NCBI RefSeq assembly: GCF_003383095.1
Contig: NZ_PSYW01000001.1
Coordinates: forward strand, 620,001-684,000
Origin: Haloferax sp. Atlit-12N
Lineage (GTDB): Archaea; Halobacteriota; Halobacteria; Halobacteriales; Haloferacaceae
Direction: 5' to 3'
Length of the DNA stretch: 64,000 nt
In this document: one piece after another, positions 52,022 through 60,903 of the stretch
Layout: each line of letters opens with the position of its first letter
Numbering within the stretch: position 1 is the stretch's first letter
Program-made: the position numbers and the translations under genes
Notes under the pieces: generated by a model
The model's database searches: none
The model's input: the letters and a program-made list of their open reading frames with translations, nothing else
Told to the model about the DNA's origin: nothing

Positions 52022-53329
52022 TCAGAACGGCCAGTCGCCGGTGACTTTCATGCCTTCCGCTTGGTCTTCGGCTTCGAGCGCCGCCGCGATGTCCGCGGGG
52101 TCGGCGTGGGGTATCTCGCGGTCTGCGTCGGCGAGTTCGACGGTCAGTTCCGTCAGGAGAATCGCCTGCTCTCGGAGCGTCCGCGACTCCAGTTTCTCGA
52201 TGGTGTCGGCGTGGGTGTGGCCCCAGCCGCGGCCGCGGCCTTCCTTCTCGCTCCCGACCATGTACGCCGGGACGCCGTGGGCGACGAACGGCCAGTGGTC
52301 GCTGTGTGGGAGCTGTTCGGGGAGCGACGAAACGTCGTGGTCGAACCGCTCGGCAACCGTCTCGGCGGCGGTTCCGAGTTCGTCGAAGCCGTGAGTCGTG
52401 AGCTTGAGCGTCCGCCCGGCGACGACGCCGTCGTTGTTGACGATGGCCTTCACGTTTGCCCGGTCGTCGCCGAGGCGGTCGGCCTCGTACTCGGAGCCGA
52501 CGAGGCCGACTTCCTCCGCGCCGAAGCAGACGAAGCGGACGCGCGTGTCGAGTTCGTCCTCGCGGGCGGCGAGCGCGCGGGCGACCTCGACCACCATCGC
52601 GGTGCCCGCGCCGTTGTCCATCGCGCCCTCGGCGATGTCGTGGGCGTCGAGGTGGCTCGTGACGAGTACCTCCTCGTCAGTGTCGGGACCGAGTTCGGCG
52701 TGGACGTTCCCGCTTTCGGCCGCGGGCACTTCGCAGGTCACGTCGACGGTCACCTCGTCACCGTCGAACCGGCGGCGGAGGCGCGCGCCGACCTCTTTGC
52801 TCACGCCGACCGCGGGGATGTCGCCGATGGGGGCCTCTGCGGTACCGACGCTCCCCGTGGGCGGGAGTTGGCCGGGGACGTGGTTGGCGAAGACGAACGC
52901 GGCCGCGCCGGCCTCGACGGCGTAGTAGTACTTCTCGCGGCGGTGGATGAAGCGGTCGTAGTGGTCGGGCACCGTCGTGGAGACGACGACGACCTTCCCC
53001 GAGAGGTCGCGGTCGAAGTCCTCGGGCAGGCCGTAACCGAGGTCGACCAGTTCGCCGCTCGCGGTGCCGGCGGGACTGCGCGGGAGTGCGATGCAGTCCT
53101 GCGTGGTGTCGGCGGCGTAGAGGGCGCTGTCGCCGCGTTCCCAGCCCTGAATCTCGAAGGGGTCGATGCGGGCGTTGCGCGCGCCGACGCGTTCGAGTGC
53201 GTCGCGGGTCGCCTCCATCGCCTCGCGCTCGCCGGGTGAACCGGCCATTCGGTTGCCGATGTCGACGAGCGTCTCCAGGTGGTTCCAGCCGACCTCGCTG
53301 GTGAACGTGTCGCCTATCCAGTCACTCAT
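52022..53329 (-). CDS. M28 family zinc aminopeptidase
   Basis: 435 residues. Zinc ligands of the M28 family are visible: SHLDAH, the Asp of AMDNGAGTAM, the Glu pair in CFGAEEVGLVGSEY, the Asp in NNDGV and the His in GWGHTHADT. A PA-domain-like insertion (EAGAAAFVFANHVPGQLPPTGSV) lies at about 135-200. It lacks a signal peptide, so it probably acts in the cytoplasm on peptides. Start at the ATG giving MSDWIGDTFTSE. Confidence 0.9.
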   Translation of the reverse strand: MSDWIGDTFTSEVGWNHLETLVDIGNRMAGSPGEREAMEATRDALERVGARNARIDPFEIQGWERGDSALYAADTTQDCIALPRSPAGTASGELVDLGYGLPEDFDRDLSGKVVVVSTTVPDHYDRFIHRREKYYYAVEAGAAAFVFANHVPGQLPPTGSVGTAEAPIGDIPAVGVSKEVGARLRRRFDGDEVTVDVTCEVPAAESGNVHAELGPDTDEEVLVTSHLDAHDIAEGAMDNGAGTAMVVEVARALAAREDELDTRVRFVCFGAEEVGLVGSEYEADRLGDDRANVKAIVNNDGVVAGRTLKLTTHGFDELGTAAETVAERFDHDVSSLPEQLPHSDHWPFVAHGVPAYMVGSEKEGRGRGWGHTHADTIEKLESRTLREQAILLTELTVELADADREIPHADPADIAAALEAEDQAEGMKVTGDWPF

Positions 53330-53530
53330 AGTGGACCGTCTCGCGGGGCCGTGGTAACCGTTGCGATGGGGCGAAAACGCGGCGGTGGCGAGGCGGAAAA
53401 ATCGGCCGACATCGGCGAGGCACTCACCTCAGGGCGTCGCGGCCGCGACGGCGAACAAGCGGGGCCGAACCGCGACGCGACCCACGGGCGAACGGCAGGT
53501 TCAAGGACCATCTATCACGTACGTTCATTC

Positions 53531-54697
53531 ATGACTGACGTGCGAATCGCCGGGGTCGGACTGACGAAGTTCGGCAGCCACCCCGAGCGAACCGGCCGCG
53601 ACCTGTTCGCGGAGGCCGCCCTCGCCGCCCGTGAGGACGCCGGCGTCTCCCGCGACGACTACGAGGAAATCTTCTACGGCAACTTCATGGGCGAACTCGC
53701 CGAGAAGCAGGGCCATCAGGGGCCGGTCATGGCCGAGGCCGCCGGCCTCGACTGCCCCGCGACCCGCTACGAGCAGGCCTGTGCCTCCGCGGGCGTCGCC
53801 TTCCGGCAGGCCGTCGCGACGATTCGGAGTGGCGCGGCCGACGTGGTCCTCGCCGGCGGCATGGAACGCATGAACAACCTCGGGACCGCCGAGGTGACCC
53901 AGTCGCTCGCCATCGCCGCGGACGAACTGTTCGAGGTCCGTGCGGGCGTCACGTTCCCCGGCGCGTACGCGCTCATGGCCCGCGCGTACTTCGACGCCTT
54001 CGGCGGCGACAACGAGGACCTCGCGCACATCGCGGTGAAGAACCACGCCAACGCGATGCAGAACGACTACGCGCAGTTCCACCGCGAAATTACCGTCGAG
54101 GACGCGCTCGAGAGCCCCGTCGTCGCCGACCCGCTCACACTCTACGACGCCTGTCCCATCACCGACGGCGCGAGCGCGGTCGTCCTCGTCAGCGACGACT
54201 ACGCCGAGCGACACGACCTCGACGCGCCCGTCTCCGTCACCGGGTCGGGACAGGGCGGCGACAAGGCGGCGCTCCAAGACAGGCCCCACCTCGCGCGGAC
54301 GCCCGCCGCGACGAAGGCCGCCGACGCCGCCTACGCGGACGCCGGCATCGGTCCCGACGACGTGGACGTGGCCGAGGTCCACGACTGCTTCACCATCGCC
54401 GAGGTGCTCGCGCTCGAGTCGCTCGGCCTCTACGACCACGGCGAGGGAGTCGGCGCGGCCGCCCGCGGCGAGACGACCCGCGACGGCGACCTTCCGGTGA
54501 ACCTCTCGGGCGGTCTCAAGGCGAAGGGCCACCCCGTCGGCGCGACGGGGACCGCCCAAATCGTCGAGATGACGAAGCTCCTCCGCGGCGACCACGGCAA
54601 CAGCGACGCCGTCCCCGACGCTCGGGTCGGCGTCACCCACAACGCGGGTGGCACCGTCGCCAGCGCGGTCGTCCACGTCCTGGAGGTGGACCGATGA
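53531..54697 (+). CDS. Thiolase (SCP-x/acetyl-CoA C-acetyltransferase type)
   Basis: 388 residues. The nucleophile is Cys84 in QACASAG, and the second active-site region is VHDCFTIAE and GGLKAKGHPVGATG. The archaeal thiolases of this subgroup work with a DUF35 partner, which is exactly the next gene and overlaps by 4 bp. They condense or cleave acyl-CoAs, for example acetoacetyl-CoA in isoprenoid synthesis. The start was set at the ATG giving MTDVRIAGVG. Confidence 0.9.
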   Translation: MTDVRIAGVGLTKFGSHPERTGRDLFAEAALAAREDAGVSRDDYEEIFYGNFMGELAEKQGHQGPVMAEAAGLDCPATRYEQACASAGVAFRQAVATIRSGAADVVLAGGMERMNNLGTAEVTQSLAIAADELFEVRAGVTFPGAYALMARAYFDAFGGDNEDLAHIAVKNHANAMQNDYAQFHREITVEDALESPVVADPLTLYDACPITDGASAVVLVSDDYAERHDLDAPVSVTGSGQGGDKAALQDRPHLARTPAATKAADAAYADAGIGPDDVDVAEVHDCFTIAEVLALESLGLYDHGEGVGAAARGETTRDGDLPVNLSGGLKAKGHPVGATGTAQIVEMTKLLRGDHGNSDAVPDARVGVTHNAGGTVASAVVHVLEVDR

Positions 54698-55074
54698 CCG
54701 ACACCGGCTACGACGAGTGGCTGGCCGCAATCGCGGACGGGGAGGGCTGCTATCTCGCGTGTCCGGACGGCCACGGCTCGCTCCCGCCGCGGCGCTCCTG
54801 TCCGCATTGCGGCGCGGCCGAGTTGACGGCGGAACCGCTCCCGGAGACGGGCGAGATACGCACCTTCACCGAGGTACACGTCCCCGCGCCGAACTTCGCC
54901 GACGAAGCGCCCTACGTGACGGCAATCGCGTCGTTCGGTCCCGTCAAACTCACGGGCGTCGTCCGCGACCTCCCCGCCGACGAGGTCGACCTCGGCACGA
55001 CCGTCTCGATAGACGTGGGCGAGAACGCGACGACCGACGAGCGGTTGCTCGTGTTCCGGCCCGCGAGCGAGTAG
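54694..55074 (+). CDS. DUF35 OB-fold/zinc-ribbon partner of thiolase
   Basis: 126 residues. A rubredoxin-like zinc ribbon (CPDG near residue 23 and CPHC near 36) is followed by an OB fold (GEIRTFTEVHVPAPNF ... GVVRDL). DUF35 proteins bind CoA substrates and bridge thiolases in acyl-CoA complexes. ATGA overlap with thiolase indicates one translational unit. Confidence 0.9.
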   Translation: MTDTGYDEWLAAIADGEGCYLACPDGHGSLPPRRSCPHCGAAELTAEPLPETGEIRTFTEVHVPAPNFADEAPYVTAIASFGPVKLTGVVRDLPADEVDLGTTVSIDVGENATTDERLLVFRPASE

Positions 55075-55092
55075 CGCCGCGCTCGCCGCACG

Positions 55093-55236
55093 TTATTTCT
55101 CGCGCGCCTCGACGGCCTCCAGCGGTGAGCGCCAGCCGAAGACGTACGAACCGAGGAGCCACGCCCAGAAGCCGGCCGCGAGGAGCCCGATAGCTCCGTA
55201 CAGGAACAGCGAGAACAGAGAGAGGGAGTCGAACAT
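55093..55236 (-). CDS. Mini membrane protein (47 aa)
   Basis: Reads MFDSLSLFSLFLYGAIGL, has a single membrane segment and ends EAVEAREK. An intact start and stop and consistent codon use support it. It is 41 bp downstream of the hydrolase gene on the same strand. Unknown function. Confidence 0.5.
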   Translation of the reverse strand: MFDSLSLFSLFLYGAIGLLAAGFWAWLLGSYVFGWRSPLEAVEAREK

Positions 55237-55277
55237 CGCTTCAAATCACGGATTGTGTTGCGGCCGGGACGCGTCGC

Positions 55278-56204
55278 TCAGTCGAGGGCGTCGCGGACGG
55301 TATCGACGAAGGCGTTCGGGAACTCGACGTGCGGGAGCAACATCGCGTCGTCGAAGACGACGAGCGTGCAGTCGGCCGCGTCCGCGAGGTCGCGCCCCCG
55401 CTTCAGCGGCGTGATGTCGCTCTCGCGGCCCCAGACGAGCGTCGTCGGCACGTCGAGCGCCGACAGCGCCTCGCCGAGGTCAATGTCGGTGTTGAGGTAG
55501 CCGGAGATGAACGACGCCGGCGCGAAGCGCGCGCCCTCCTGATGGGCGGTGCGCCACTCGTACTCCTGCCACTCCTCGCCCGCCTTCTCGGGGTCGTAGT
55601 AGCCGTGGTCGGCGTTGAAGTAGCGAATCGACGGCCGGGAGGCGATGACGTTGAACAGCGCCTCGCCGACGACCGGCGCGCGGACGAGTTCGCGGAGCCA
55701 CTCCTTCGGGTCGGGCCCGCCGCGCGACGTGGGACAGACGAGGACGAACCGCGAGACCGACACGTCGTCTCGCTCCGCGGCGGCGACGGCGTAGGCTGCG
55801 GTGAGCGACGAGGCGACGACCGCGGGGTCGTCGTACTCGGCGAGGAAGTCGCCGACGAAGTCCTCGTAGAGCGCGGGCGAGTAGTACAGCGCCGGCCGGT
55901 CCGAAAGCCCGAACCCGGGGAGGTCGGGCGCGACGACGTGGTAGTCCTCGGCGAGGGCCGAGAACACCTCGCGGAACTCGCCGGACGACCCCGCGGCGTT
56001 GATGCCGTGGAGGAGGACGAGCGTCGGGTCGTCCTCGTCGCCGGCTTCGACGTACGACACGTCCATGCCGCGCCAGCGATACGTCCCGTGGTTTCCGGAG
56101 AGCGGCGGTTCGAGAGGCCCTACGCGTTTCGAGAGGGCGGCGTTGGTCGCGGCGGCGAGACCGACGCCCGCTGCGGCCAGTCCGATGGCTCGTCGGAGTT
56201 TCAT
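55278..56204 (-). CDS. Alpha/beta hydrolase, membrane-anchored
   Basis: 308 residues. An N-terminal hydrophobic stretch (IGLAAAGVGLAAATNAAL) suggests anchoring. The oxyanion segment LVLLHGINAAGSS and the later LVWGRESDITP with Asp fit the hydrolase fold. The nucleophile elbow reads VVASSLTAAY rather than G-x-S-x-G, so Ser is plausible but the glycines are lost. The final His lies in LLPHVEFP. Substrate unknown. Confidence 0.8.
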   Translation of the reverse strand: MKLRRAIGLAAAGVGLAAATNAALSKRVGPLEPPLSGNHGTYRWRGMDVSYVEAGDEDDPTLVLLHGINAAGSSGEFREVFSALAEDYHVVAPDLPGFGLSDRPALYYSPALYEDFVGDFLAEYDDPAVVASSLTAAYAVAAAERDDVSVSRFVLVCPTSRGGPDPKEWLRELVRAPVVGEALFNVIASRPSIRYFNADHGYYDPEKAGEEWQEYEWRTAHQEGARFAPASFISGYLNTDIDLGEALSALDVPTTLVWGRESDITPLKRGRDLADAADCTLVVFDDAMLLPHVEFPNAFVDTVRDALD

Positions 56205-56325
56205 GTCACGTAGATGGTGCGCGGTGGCCTTAATTCGCCCGCCCGTGGCGGGGTGACGGGCGACGGGCAACGGGCGGAACGCAGCACGCGGCGAGCGACC
56301 CGCCCGAGTCGCGGTCGTCTCAGCG

Positions 56326-57411
56326 TTAGTCGTCTCGACCGTCCAGACACTCCCGGAACGGTTCGAGCACGTCTTCTGCGACTGCGTAGGGGTCGGTCTC
56401 CTTTTCGACGACGGCCTCGGCGAACTCCTCGACCCCGCCGCGTCGGTCGAGTTCGGCTTCGAGGAGTCGGTTCACGTCGCTTCGGAGGAGCTGTCGAATC
56501 TCCTCTCCCGCGCGCTTGCGAGCCTTCTCCGCCAACTCGCCGGAGGCGTCGAGGTAGTCGCGGTGCTCGTCCAACATCTCGACCAACTCGTCGATTCCCT
56601 CGCCGGTCGTGGCGACGGTTTCGAGGACCTGCGGCGTCCAGACTGGCGGTTCGTCGGCGTCGGCGTCGGCGTCGTCGGGACCGTGGCCGTCTGCCGCGTC
56701 CGGCCCGTCGTCGAACGCGTCGGCCCCGTGGTGGCCCGTATCGAGGTTCGCCCGCGGGTCGTCGCGGAGGTGAATCATCTCCTGCAGTTCGGCGACGGTA
56801 CGCGACGCGCCCTCCATGTCGGCCTTGTTGACGACGAACAGGTCGCCGATTTCGAGGATGCCCGCCTTGAGCATCTGCACGTCGTCGCCGCTGCCGGGCT
56901 GGACGAGGACGACGACCGTGTCCGCGGTCTTCACCACGTCAACCTCGTTTTGCCCCGCGCCGACCGTCTCGATGATGATGCGGTCTTTCCCGAAGGCGTC
57001 GAGCGCCTTCACGGCGTCCGCGGTGGCGGTCGAGAGGCCGCCGAGCTGGCCGCGAGCGCTCATCGACCGGAAGAACACGTCCATGTCGCCGACGTTCGAG
57101 GCCATTCGGATGCGGTCGCCGAGGACGGCCCCGCCGGTGTACGGCGAGGAGGGATCCACGGCGATGACGCCGACCGTCTCGCCCTGGTCGCGGTAGTGCT
57201 TCGCCAGTTTGTCCACGAGCGTCGATTTGCCGGCACCCGGACTGCCCGTGATGCCGACGACGGACGCGTCGCCCGTGTGCGCGTGGAGTTCCGAGACGAT
57301 GTCTCGGTAGCCCGGCGACTGCGACTCGATTTTCGTGATGGCCCGCGCGAGCGCCCGGTGCTCGCCGTCGAGGAGTCGCTTGACGAGGTCGGATTCGACC
57401 GCCCGACTCAT
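56326..57411 (-). CDS. meaB: Methylmalonyl-CoA mutase-associated GTPase MeaB
   Basis: 361 residues. G1 is GITGSPGAGKSTL, G3 region DRIIIETVGAGQNEVDV, and the guanine motif NKAD. It contains an acidic His/Asp-rich insertion (about 250-280: DTGHHGADAFDDGPDAADGHGPDDADADADE) in a G-domain loop absent from bacterial MeaB. It guards methylmalonyl-CoA mutase against cofactor loss. The B12-binding subunit lies just upstream on the same strand, 2 bp away. Confidence 0.93.
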   Translation of the reverse strand: MSRAVESDLVKRLLDGEHRALARAITKIESQSPGYRDIVSELHAHTGDASVVGITGSPGAGKSTLVDKLAKHYRDQGETVGVIAVDPSSPYTGGAVLGDRIRMASNVGDMDVFFRSMSARGQLGGLSTATADAVKALDAFGKDRIIIETVGAGQNEVDVVKTADTVVVLVQPGSGDDVQMLKAGILEIGDLFVVNKADMEGASRTVAELQEMIHLRDDPRANLDTGHHGADAFDDGPDAADGHGPDDADADADEPPVWTPQVLETVATTGEGIDELVEMLDEHRDYLDASGELAEKARKRAGEEIRQLLRSDVNRLLEAELDRRGGVEEFAEAVVEKETDPYAVAEDVLEPFRECLDGRDD

Positions 57412-57413
57412 CG

Positions 57414-57833
57414 TCACGGTCGCTCGGGCGCGTTTTCCTTCACGAAGTCGATGGTCTCCTGCATCGGCGTCCCGGGACCGAAGATGGCGTCGACGCCCTG
57501 TTCGAGGAGCCCCGGCCGGTCTTCTTCGGGGATGATGCCGCCGACGATGACGAGCGTGTCGTCGAGCGCGCCGTACTCTTCGAGGCCGGCCATCACCTTC
57601 GGAACGAGCGTGTTGTGCGCGCCGGAGAGGATAGAGATGCCCAGCACGTCCACGTCCTCTTGGACCGTTGCCTGGATAATCTCGTCCGGGGCCCGGTGTA
57701 GCCCCGAGTAGATGACTTCGAATCCCGCGTCGCGGAAGGCGCGAGAGATGACGTGTGCACCGCGGTCGTGGCCGTCCAGTCCCACCTTGGCGATGAGACA
57801 CCGGATCGTTCGCTGTTCGGAGTCCGCGCTCAT
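57414..57833 (-). CDS. mcmA2: Methylmalonyl-CoA mutase, B12-binding subunit
   Basis: 139 residues. The B12 motif DGHDRGA with the cobalt-ligating His, then SILSGAHNTL and GGIIP, are typical of the cobalamin-binding domain. As a free-standing small subunit it must join a separate catalytic subunit not in this window. With MeaB next to it, it forms the mutase repair pair. Confidence 0.94.
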   Translation of the reverse strand: MSADSEQRTIRCLIAKVGLDGHDRGAHVISRAFRDAGFEVIYSGLHRAPDEIIQATVQEDVDVLGISILSGAHNTLVPKVMAGLEEYGALDDTLVIVGGIIPEEDRPGLLEQGVDAIFGPGTPMQETIDFVKENAPERP

Positions 57834-57891
57834 AGACGGGGATTCGATGTCCCGCGCTTTGACTCTAACGGAAAATAAGGCAGGTCCGAGT

Positions 57892-59718
57892 TCAGTCGTC
57901 CGCGGCGGGCGCGCTCCGGACGTACTCGTCGAGGAAGTCGGCTATCTGGGAGTATGCCTCGATGCGGTTCTCCAGTTTGGAGAAGCCGTGGCCCTCGTCG
58001 TCGAAGATGAGTTCCCGGACGTGGGCGTGTTCCCTCGCCTCCTCGACGAGCTGGTGGGCCTCGCTGACCGGCACCCGCGGGTCGTTCTCGCCGTGGAGGA
58101 CGAAAAGCGGCGCGCGAATCTTCTCGACGTTGTTGATGGGCGAGATGGATTCGAGGAACTCGCGGTCGTCTTCGAGCGACCCGTACTCCGCCTCGCGGAG
58201 TTCGCGCCGCCAATCGCCCGTGTTTTCGAGGAACGTCACGAAGTTGGCGATGCCGACGATATCGACGCCGGCGGCCCAGAGGTCTGGGTACTCGGTCATC
58301 GCCGCGAGCACCATGAATCCGCCGTACGAGCCGCCCATGGCGACGATTTCGTCCGGGTCGACAGCCGGGTGGTCGTGGAGCCACTCGACGGCCGCCTCGA
58401 TGTCGGCGACGGAGTCCATCCGGTTTTCCACGTCGTCGAGGTGGCCGTAGGCCTTCCCGTAGCCCGCGGAGCCGCGGACGTTCGGCTCGAAGTAGGCGTA
58501 GCCCCGCGAGAGGAAGTACTGCTTGACCGACGAGAACGACGGCCGGCGCTGGGACTCGGGTCCGCCGTGGATGTCCACGATGACGGGGGTCTCGCCCTCG
58601 GGCGACTCCTCGGGGAGCGTGAAGAACGCCGGGATGTCGCGGCCGTCGAACGTCGGGTACCGGACGAGTTCGGGCGGGACGAACGTATCGCGGGGGATGC
58701 CCGCCGTCGCCGCGAGCGTCCACCTTTCGGCGTCGCCCGTGGCCAACTCGACCACGTAGACGTTGGCGGTGTCGGCGCTAGCCGTGACGGTGACCGCGGC
58801 GCGCTCGCCGTCCGGGGAGAACGAGACGCCGCCGGCGACGCCGTTCGGCAGGTCAGGCTGGGGGAGCGCGTCGATGCGGTCGGGCGCGGTGAGTTCGCCG
58901 AAGGTGAGTTCGGTGTACCCCTCGACGTTCCGCGAGTAGACGAGTCGCCGCGAGTCGTGGTCGATGCTGATGCCCTCCAGTTCGTGGTCGCCGCCGGTCT
59001 CGACGGTCGTGAACTCCCCGGAGGCGAGTTCGTATCGGACGAGTTCGAGCGTGTCGCTCCCGCGGTCGGTCACCATGTAGACGTTCTCGCCGTCGGGACC
59101 CCACTCGGGACTCTGGAAGCGGACTGTCCCCTGATGCGGCGTGAGGTGGGTCAACTCGCCCGTGGCGAGGTCGAGGACCGACACGTCCTGGTCGAAGTTC
59201 GAGTACGCCTCCTGGACGATGAGCTTCGAGTCGTCGGGCGAGAAGCCGCCGACGGTGAGCCAGCCGTCGCCCTCGTGGACGAGTTCGGCGTCGGTGCCGC
59301 TCCCGTCTCGGGCCTGCACGTACACGTCGAAGACGGCGTTGTCGCGGCGGTTCGAGGTGAACGCGAACCGCTCGCCGTCGTGGCTCCAGCCGCCCCAGCG
59401 GTGCTTGGCGTCCGGGTGTTCGGTCAGGTTCTCGATGACGCCGGTGTCGGGTTCGAGTCGGAACAACTGCGCGCGCTCGTTGCCGCCTTTGTCCATGCCG
59501 AAGGCGAGTTCGGGGCGCTCGGGCGACCACGAGGCGAAGGTGACGCGCTCCTCGTAGAACGTCCGCTGTTCGGGCCACGCGCCGGGCGAATCGACCGTCC
59601 AGACCTGCGGGACGCCCGTCGTGTCCATGAGGAACGACAGGCGCTCGCCGTCGGCCGAGAAGGACGCGCCGTAGGCGCTCCTGATGTTCAGGTAGCGCTC
59701 GATGTCGTACGTTCGCAT
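57892..59718 (-). CDS. S9 family prolyl oligopeptidase-like serine peptidase
   Basis: 608 residues. An N-terminal seven-bladed beta-propeller (repeated WSPDGERLAF-like units such as GWSHDGERFAF and FSPDDSKLIV) covers the C-terminal alpha/beta hydrolase. The nucleophile is in GGSYGGFM, Asp in LHGENDPRVP and His in DEGHGF. It cleaves short peptides. There is no signal peptide, so cytoplasmic. Divergent partners absent; it follows the GIY-YIG-like gene on the same strand. Confidence 0.92.
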   Translation of the reverse strand: MRTYDIERYLNIRSAYGASFSADGERLSFLMDTTGVPQVWTVDSPGAWPEQRTFYEERVTFASWSPERPELAFGMDKGGNERAQLFRLEPDTGVIENLTEHPDAKHRWGGWSHDGERFAFTSNRRDNAVFDVYVQARDGSGTDAELVHEGDGWLTVGGFSPDDSKLIVQEAYSNFDQDVSVLDLATGELTHLTPHQGTVRFQSPEWGPDGENVYMVTDRGSDTLELVRYELASGEFTTVETGGDHELEGISIDHDSRRLVYSRNVEGYTELTFGELTAPDRIDALPQPDLPNGVAGGVSFSPDGERAAVTVTASADTANVYVVELATGDAERWTLAATAGIPRDTFVPPELVRYPTFDGRDIPAFFTLPEESPEGETPVIVDIHGGPESQRRPSFSSVKQYFLSRGYAYFEPNVRGSAGYGKAYGHLDDVENRMDSVADIEAAVEWLHDHPAVDPDEIVAMGGSYGGFMVLAAMTEYPDLWAAGVDIVGIANFVTFLENTGDWRRELREAEYGSLEDDREFLESISPINNVEKIRAPLFVLHGENDPRVPVSEAHQLVEEAREHAHVRELIFDDEGHGFSKLENRIEAYSQIADFLDEYVRSAPAADD

Positions 59719-59757
59719 ACCTCGAATTGCCCCGGCGACGAGAAATCGGTTTGGGTG

Positions 59758-60480
59758 TCAGAAGTCCGAAAGTCGGGTGTCCTCGCGGTCGGTCCAGCCG
59801 CGCATCTTCGCGTAGGCCTCGGGATTCGTCGGCACGCCCTCGGTGTTGAGCAGGCGCTCGGGGTACAGTTCGAAGGCGATGCCGATGAGTTGGTACTCCA
59901 GTTCTTCGAGGTACGGCCGCGTGTCGGGGTACGGCCCCTCGGTGCCGACCGCCCACGGTTCGACCCAGAAGTACACCGGTTCGCGGAGCCGCGGCGGGTC
60001 GGTTGAAGCGAACAGCGCGTCCAGCCAGCGGTCGTACTTCCCCGGCCCGTCGTCGCGGAAGGCGGCCGACGAGAGGTCGCCGAAGTGGTAGTAGTTCCCG
60101 TAGCCCCAGCGCGCGAGTTTGCCGTCGTTGGTATCGACGTTCTTCAGGTTACTGTTGAGGTCGGTGCCGGACGCGCCGAACTTCCCGCATTTGCCGAGGT
60201 ATCGGGGGACGACCTCGTCGCCGTCGAGGGTGTACATCATGTAGACGAGGCCCTCGTAGCGGCCCTCGCGTCGGTCGTAGTCGGCGACGACGCGGCCGCC
60301 GGCCTCGCGGAGTCGCCGCTCCATGCGCTCGCCGCGGCAGAGTGTCCGCCGGCCGGAACGGCCGTACGCGATGGTCTCGACGGTCCCGTCGGCGTCGGTC
60401 TCGAAAAGTGAAATCGGGTCCGCGGCGCCGACGAACCGGTCGACGAAGCGGTCCCAGAGCGCGCGTTTCGTCTCGGTCAC
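59758..60480 (-). CDS. Putative GIY-YIG nuclease-like protein
   Basis: 240 residues. The segment GLVYMMY (77-83) and YLGK (94-97) imitate the GIY-YIG core, Arg124 follows, and LEELEYQLIG (191-200) with a later ASN (LLN, 211-212) matches the Glu-helix and closing Asn of that fold. The N-terminal 70 residues contain a Cys-Arg segment of unknown role. The family assignment is by motif only, with no known homologue in mind. If right, it would nick or cut DNA with Mg2+. It lies 39 bp upstream of the S9 peptidase. Confidence 0.5.
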   Translation of the reverse strand: MTETKRALWDRFVDRFVGAADPISLFETDADGTVETIAYGRSGRRTLCRGERMERRLREAGGRVVADYDRREGRYEGLVYMMYTLDGDEVVPRYLGKCGKFGASGTDLNSNLKNVDTNDGKLARWGYGNYYHFGDLSSAAFRDDGPGKYDRWLDALFASTDPPRLREPVYFWVEPWAVGTEGPYPDTRPYLEELEYQLIGIAFELYPERLLNTEGVPTNPEAYAKMRGWTDREDTRLSDF

Positions 60481-60493
60481 GCGACGACCGAAC

Positions 60494-60751
60494 TCAGATC
60501 ATGTCTTCGGCCTTGAGGCCGGCGATGATGTCGTCGACGAGGCTCTCGGGGTCCTCGTACGGGAAGTCCTGGTGCTTGCCGAGCTTGGCGGCCAGCTCCA
60601 TCGCCGTGATGGTCACGTCGTCGGCCTTGAACTTCGTGCCCGGACCGTTCGGGAGCGCGGGGACGAGAGACATCTGGTTCTTCACGGGGAAGTCGGCGTT
60701 CGCGAAGGCGTCCATGAACTGCTCGCGGAGCTGAGATTCGGTGTCGGACAT
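60494..60751 (-). CDS. MTH865 family protein
   Basis: 85 residues, acidic helix-loop protein beginning MSDTESQLREQFMDAF, with NGPGTKFKADDVTITAMELA typical of the EF-hand-like MTH865 family. A metal- or partner-binding role is suspected but undefined. It follows a 152-bp intergenic stretch with an AT-rich element near 60795. Confidence 0.85.
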   Translation of the reverse strand: MSDTESQLREQFMDAFANADFPVKNQMSLVPALPNGPGTKFKADDVTITAMELAAKLGKHQDFPYEDPESLVDDIIAGLKAEDMI

Positions 60752-60903
60752 ACCGTGTACCTACGTAGAGAGGTGGAAAAGGGTTCCGGAACAATAATGA
60801 ATATATTTAGAGTTCTTTGCGAGACGGCGCGGCGGGCGGTCGAGTGTCGGCACGGTCGCCCGGGACTGATGGACTTATCTACAACGGCAATTCATGCACT
60901 CGC

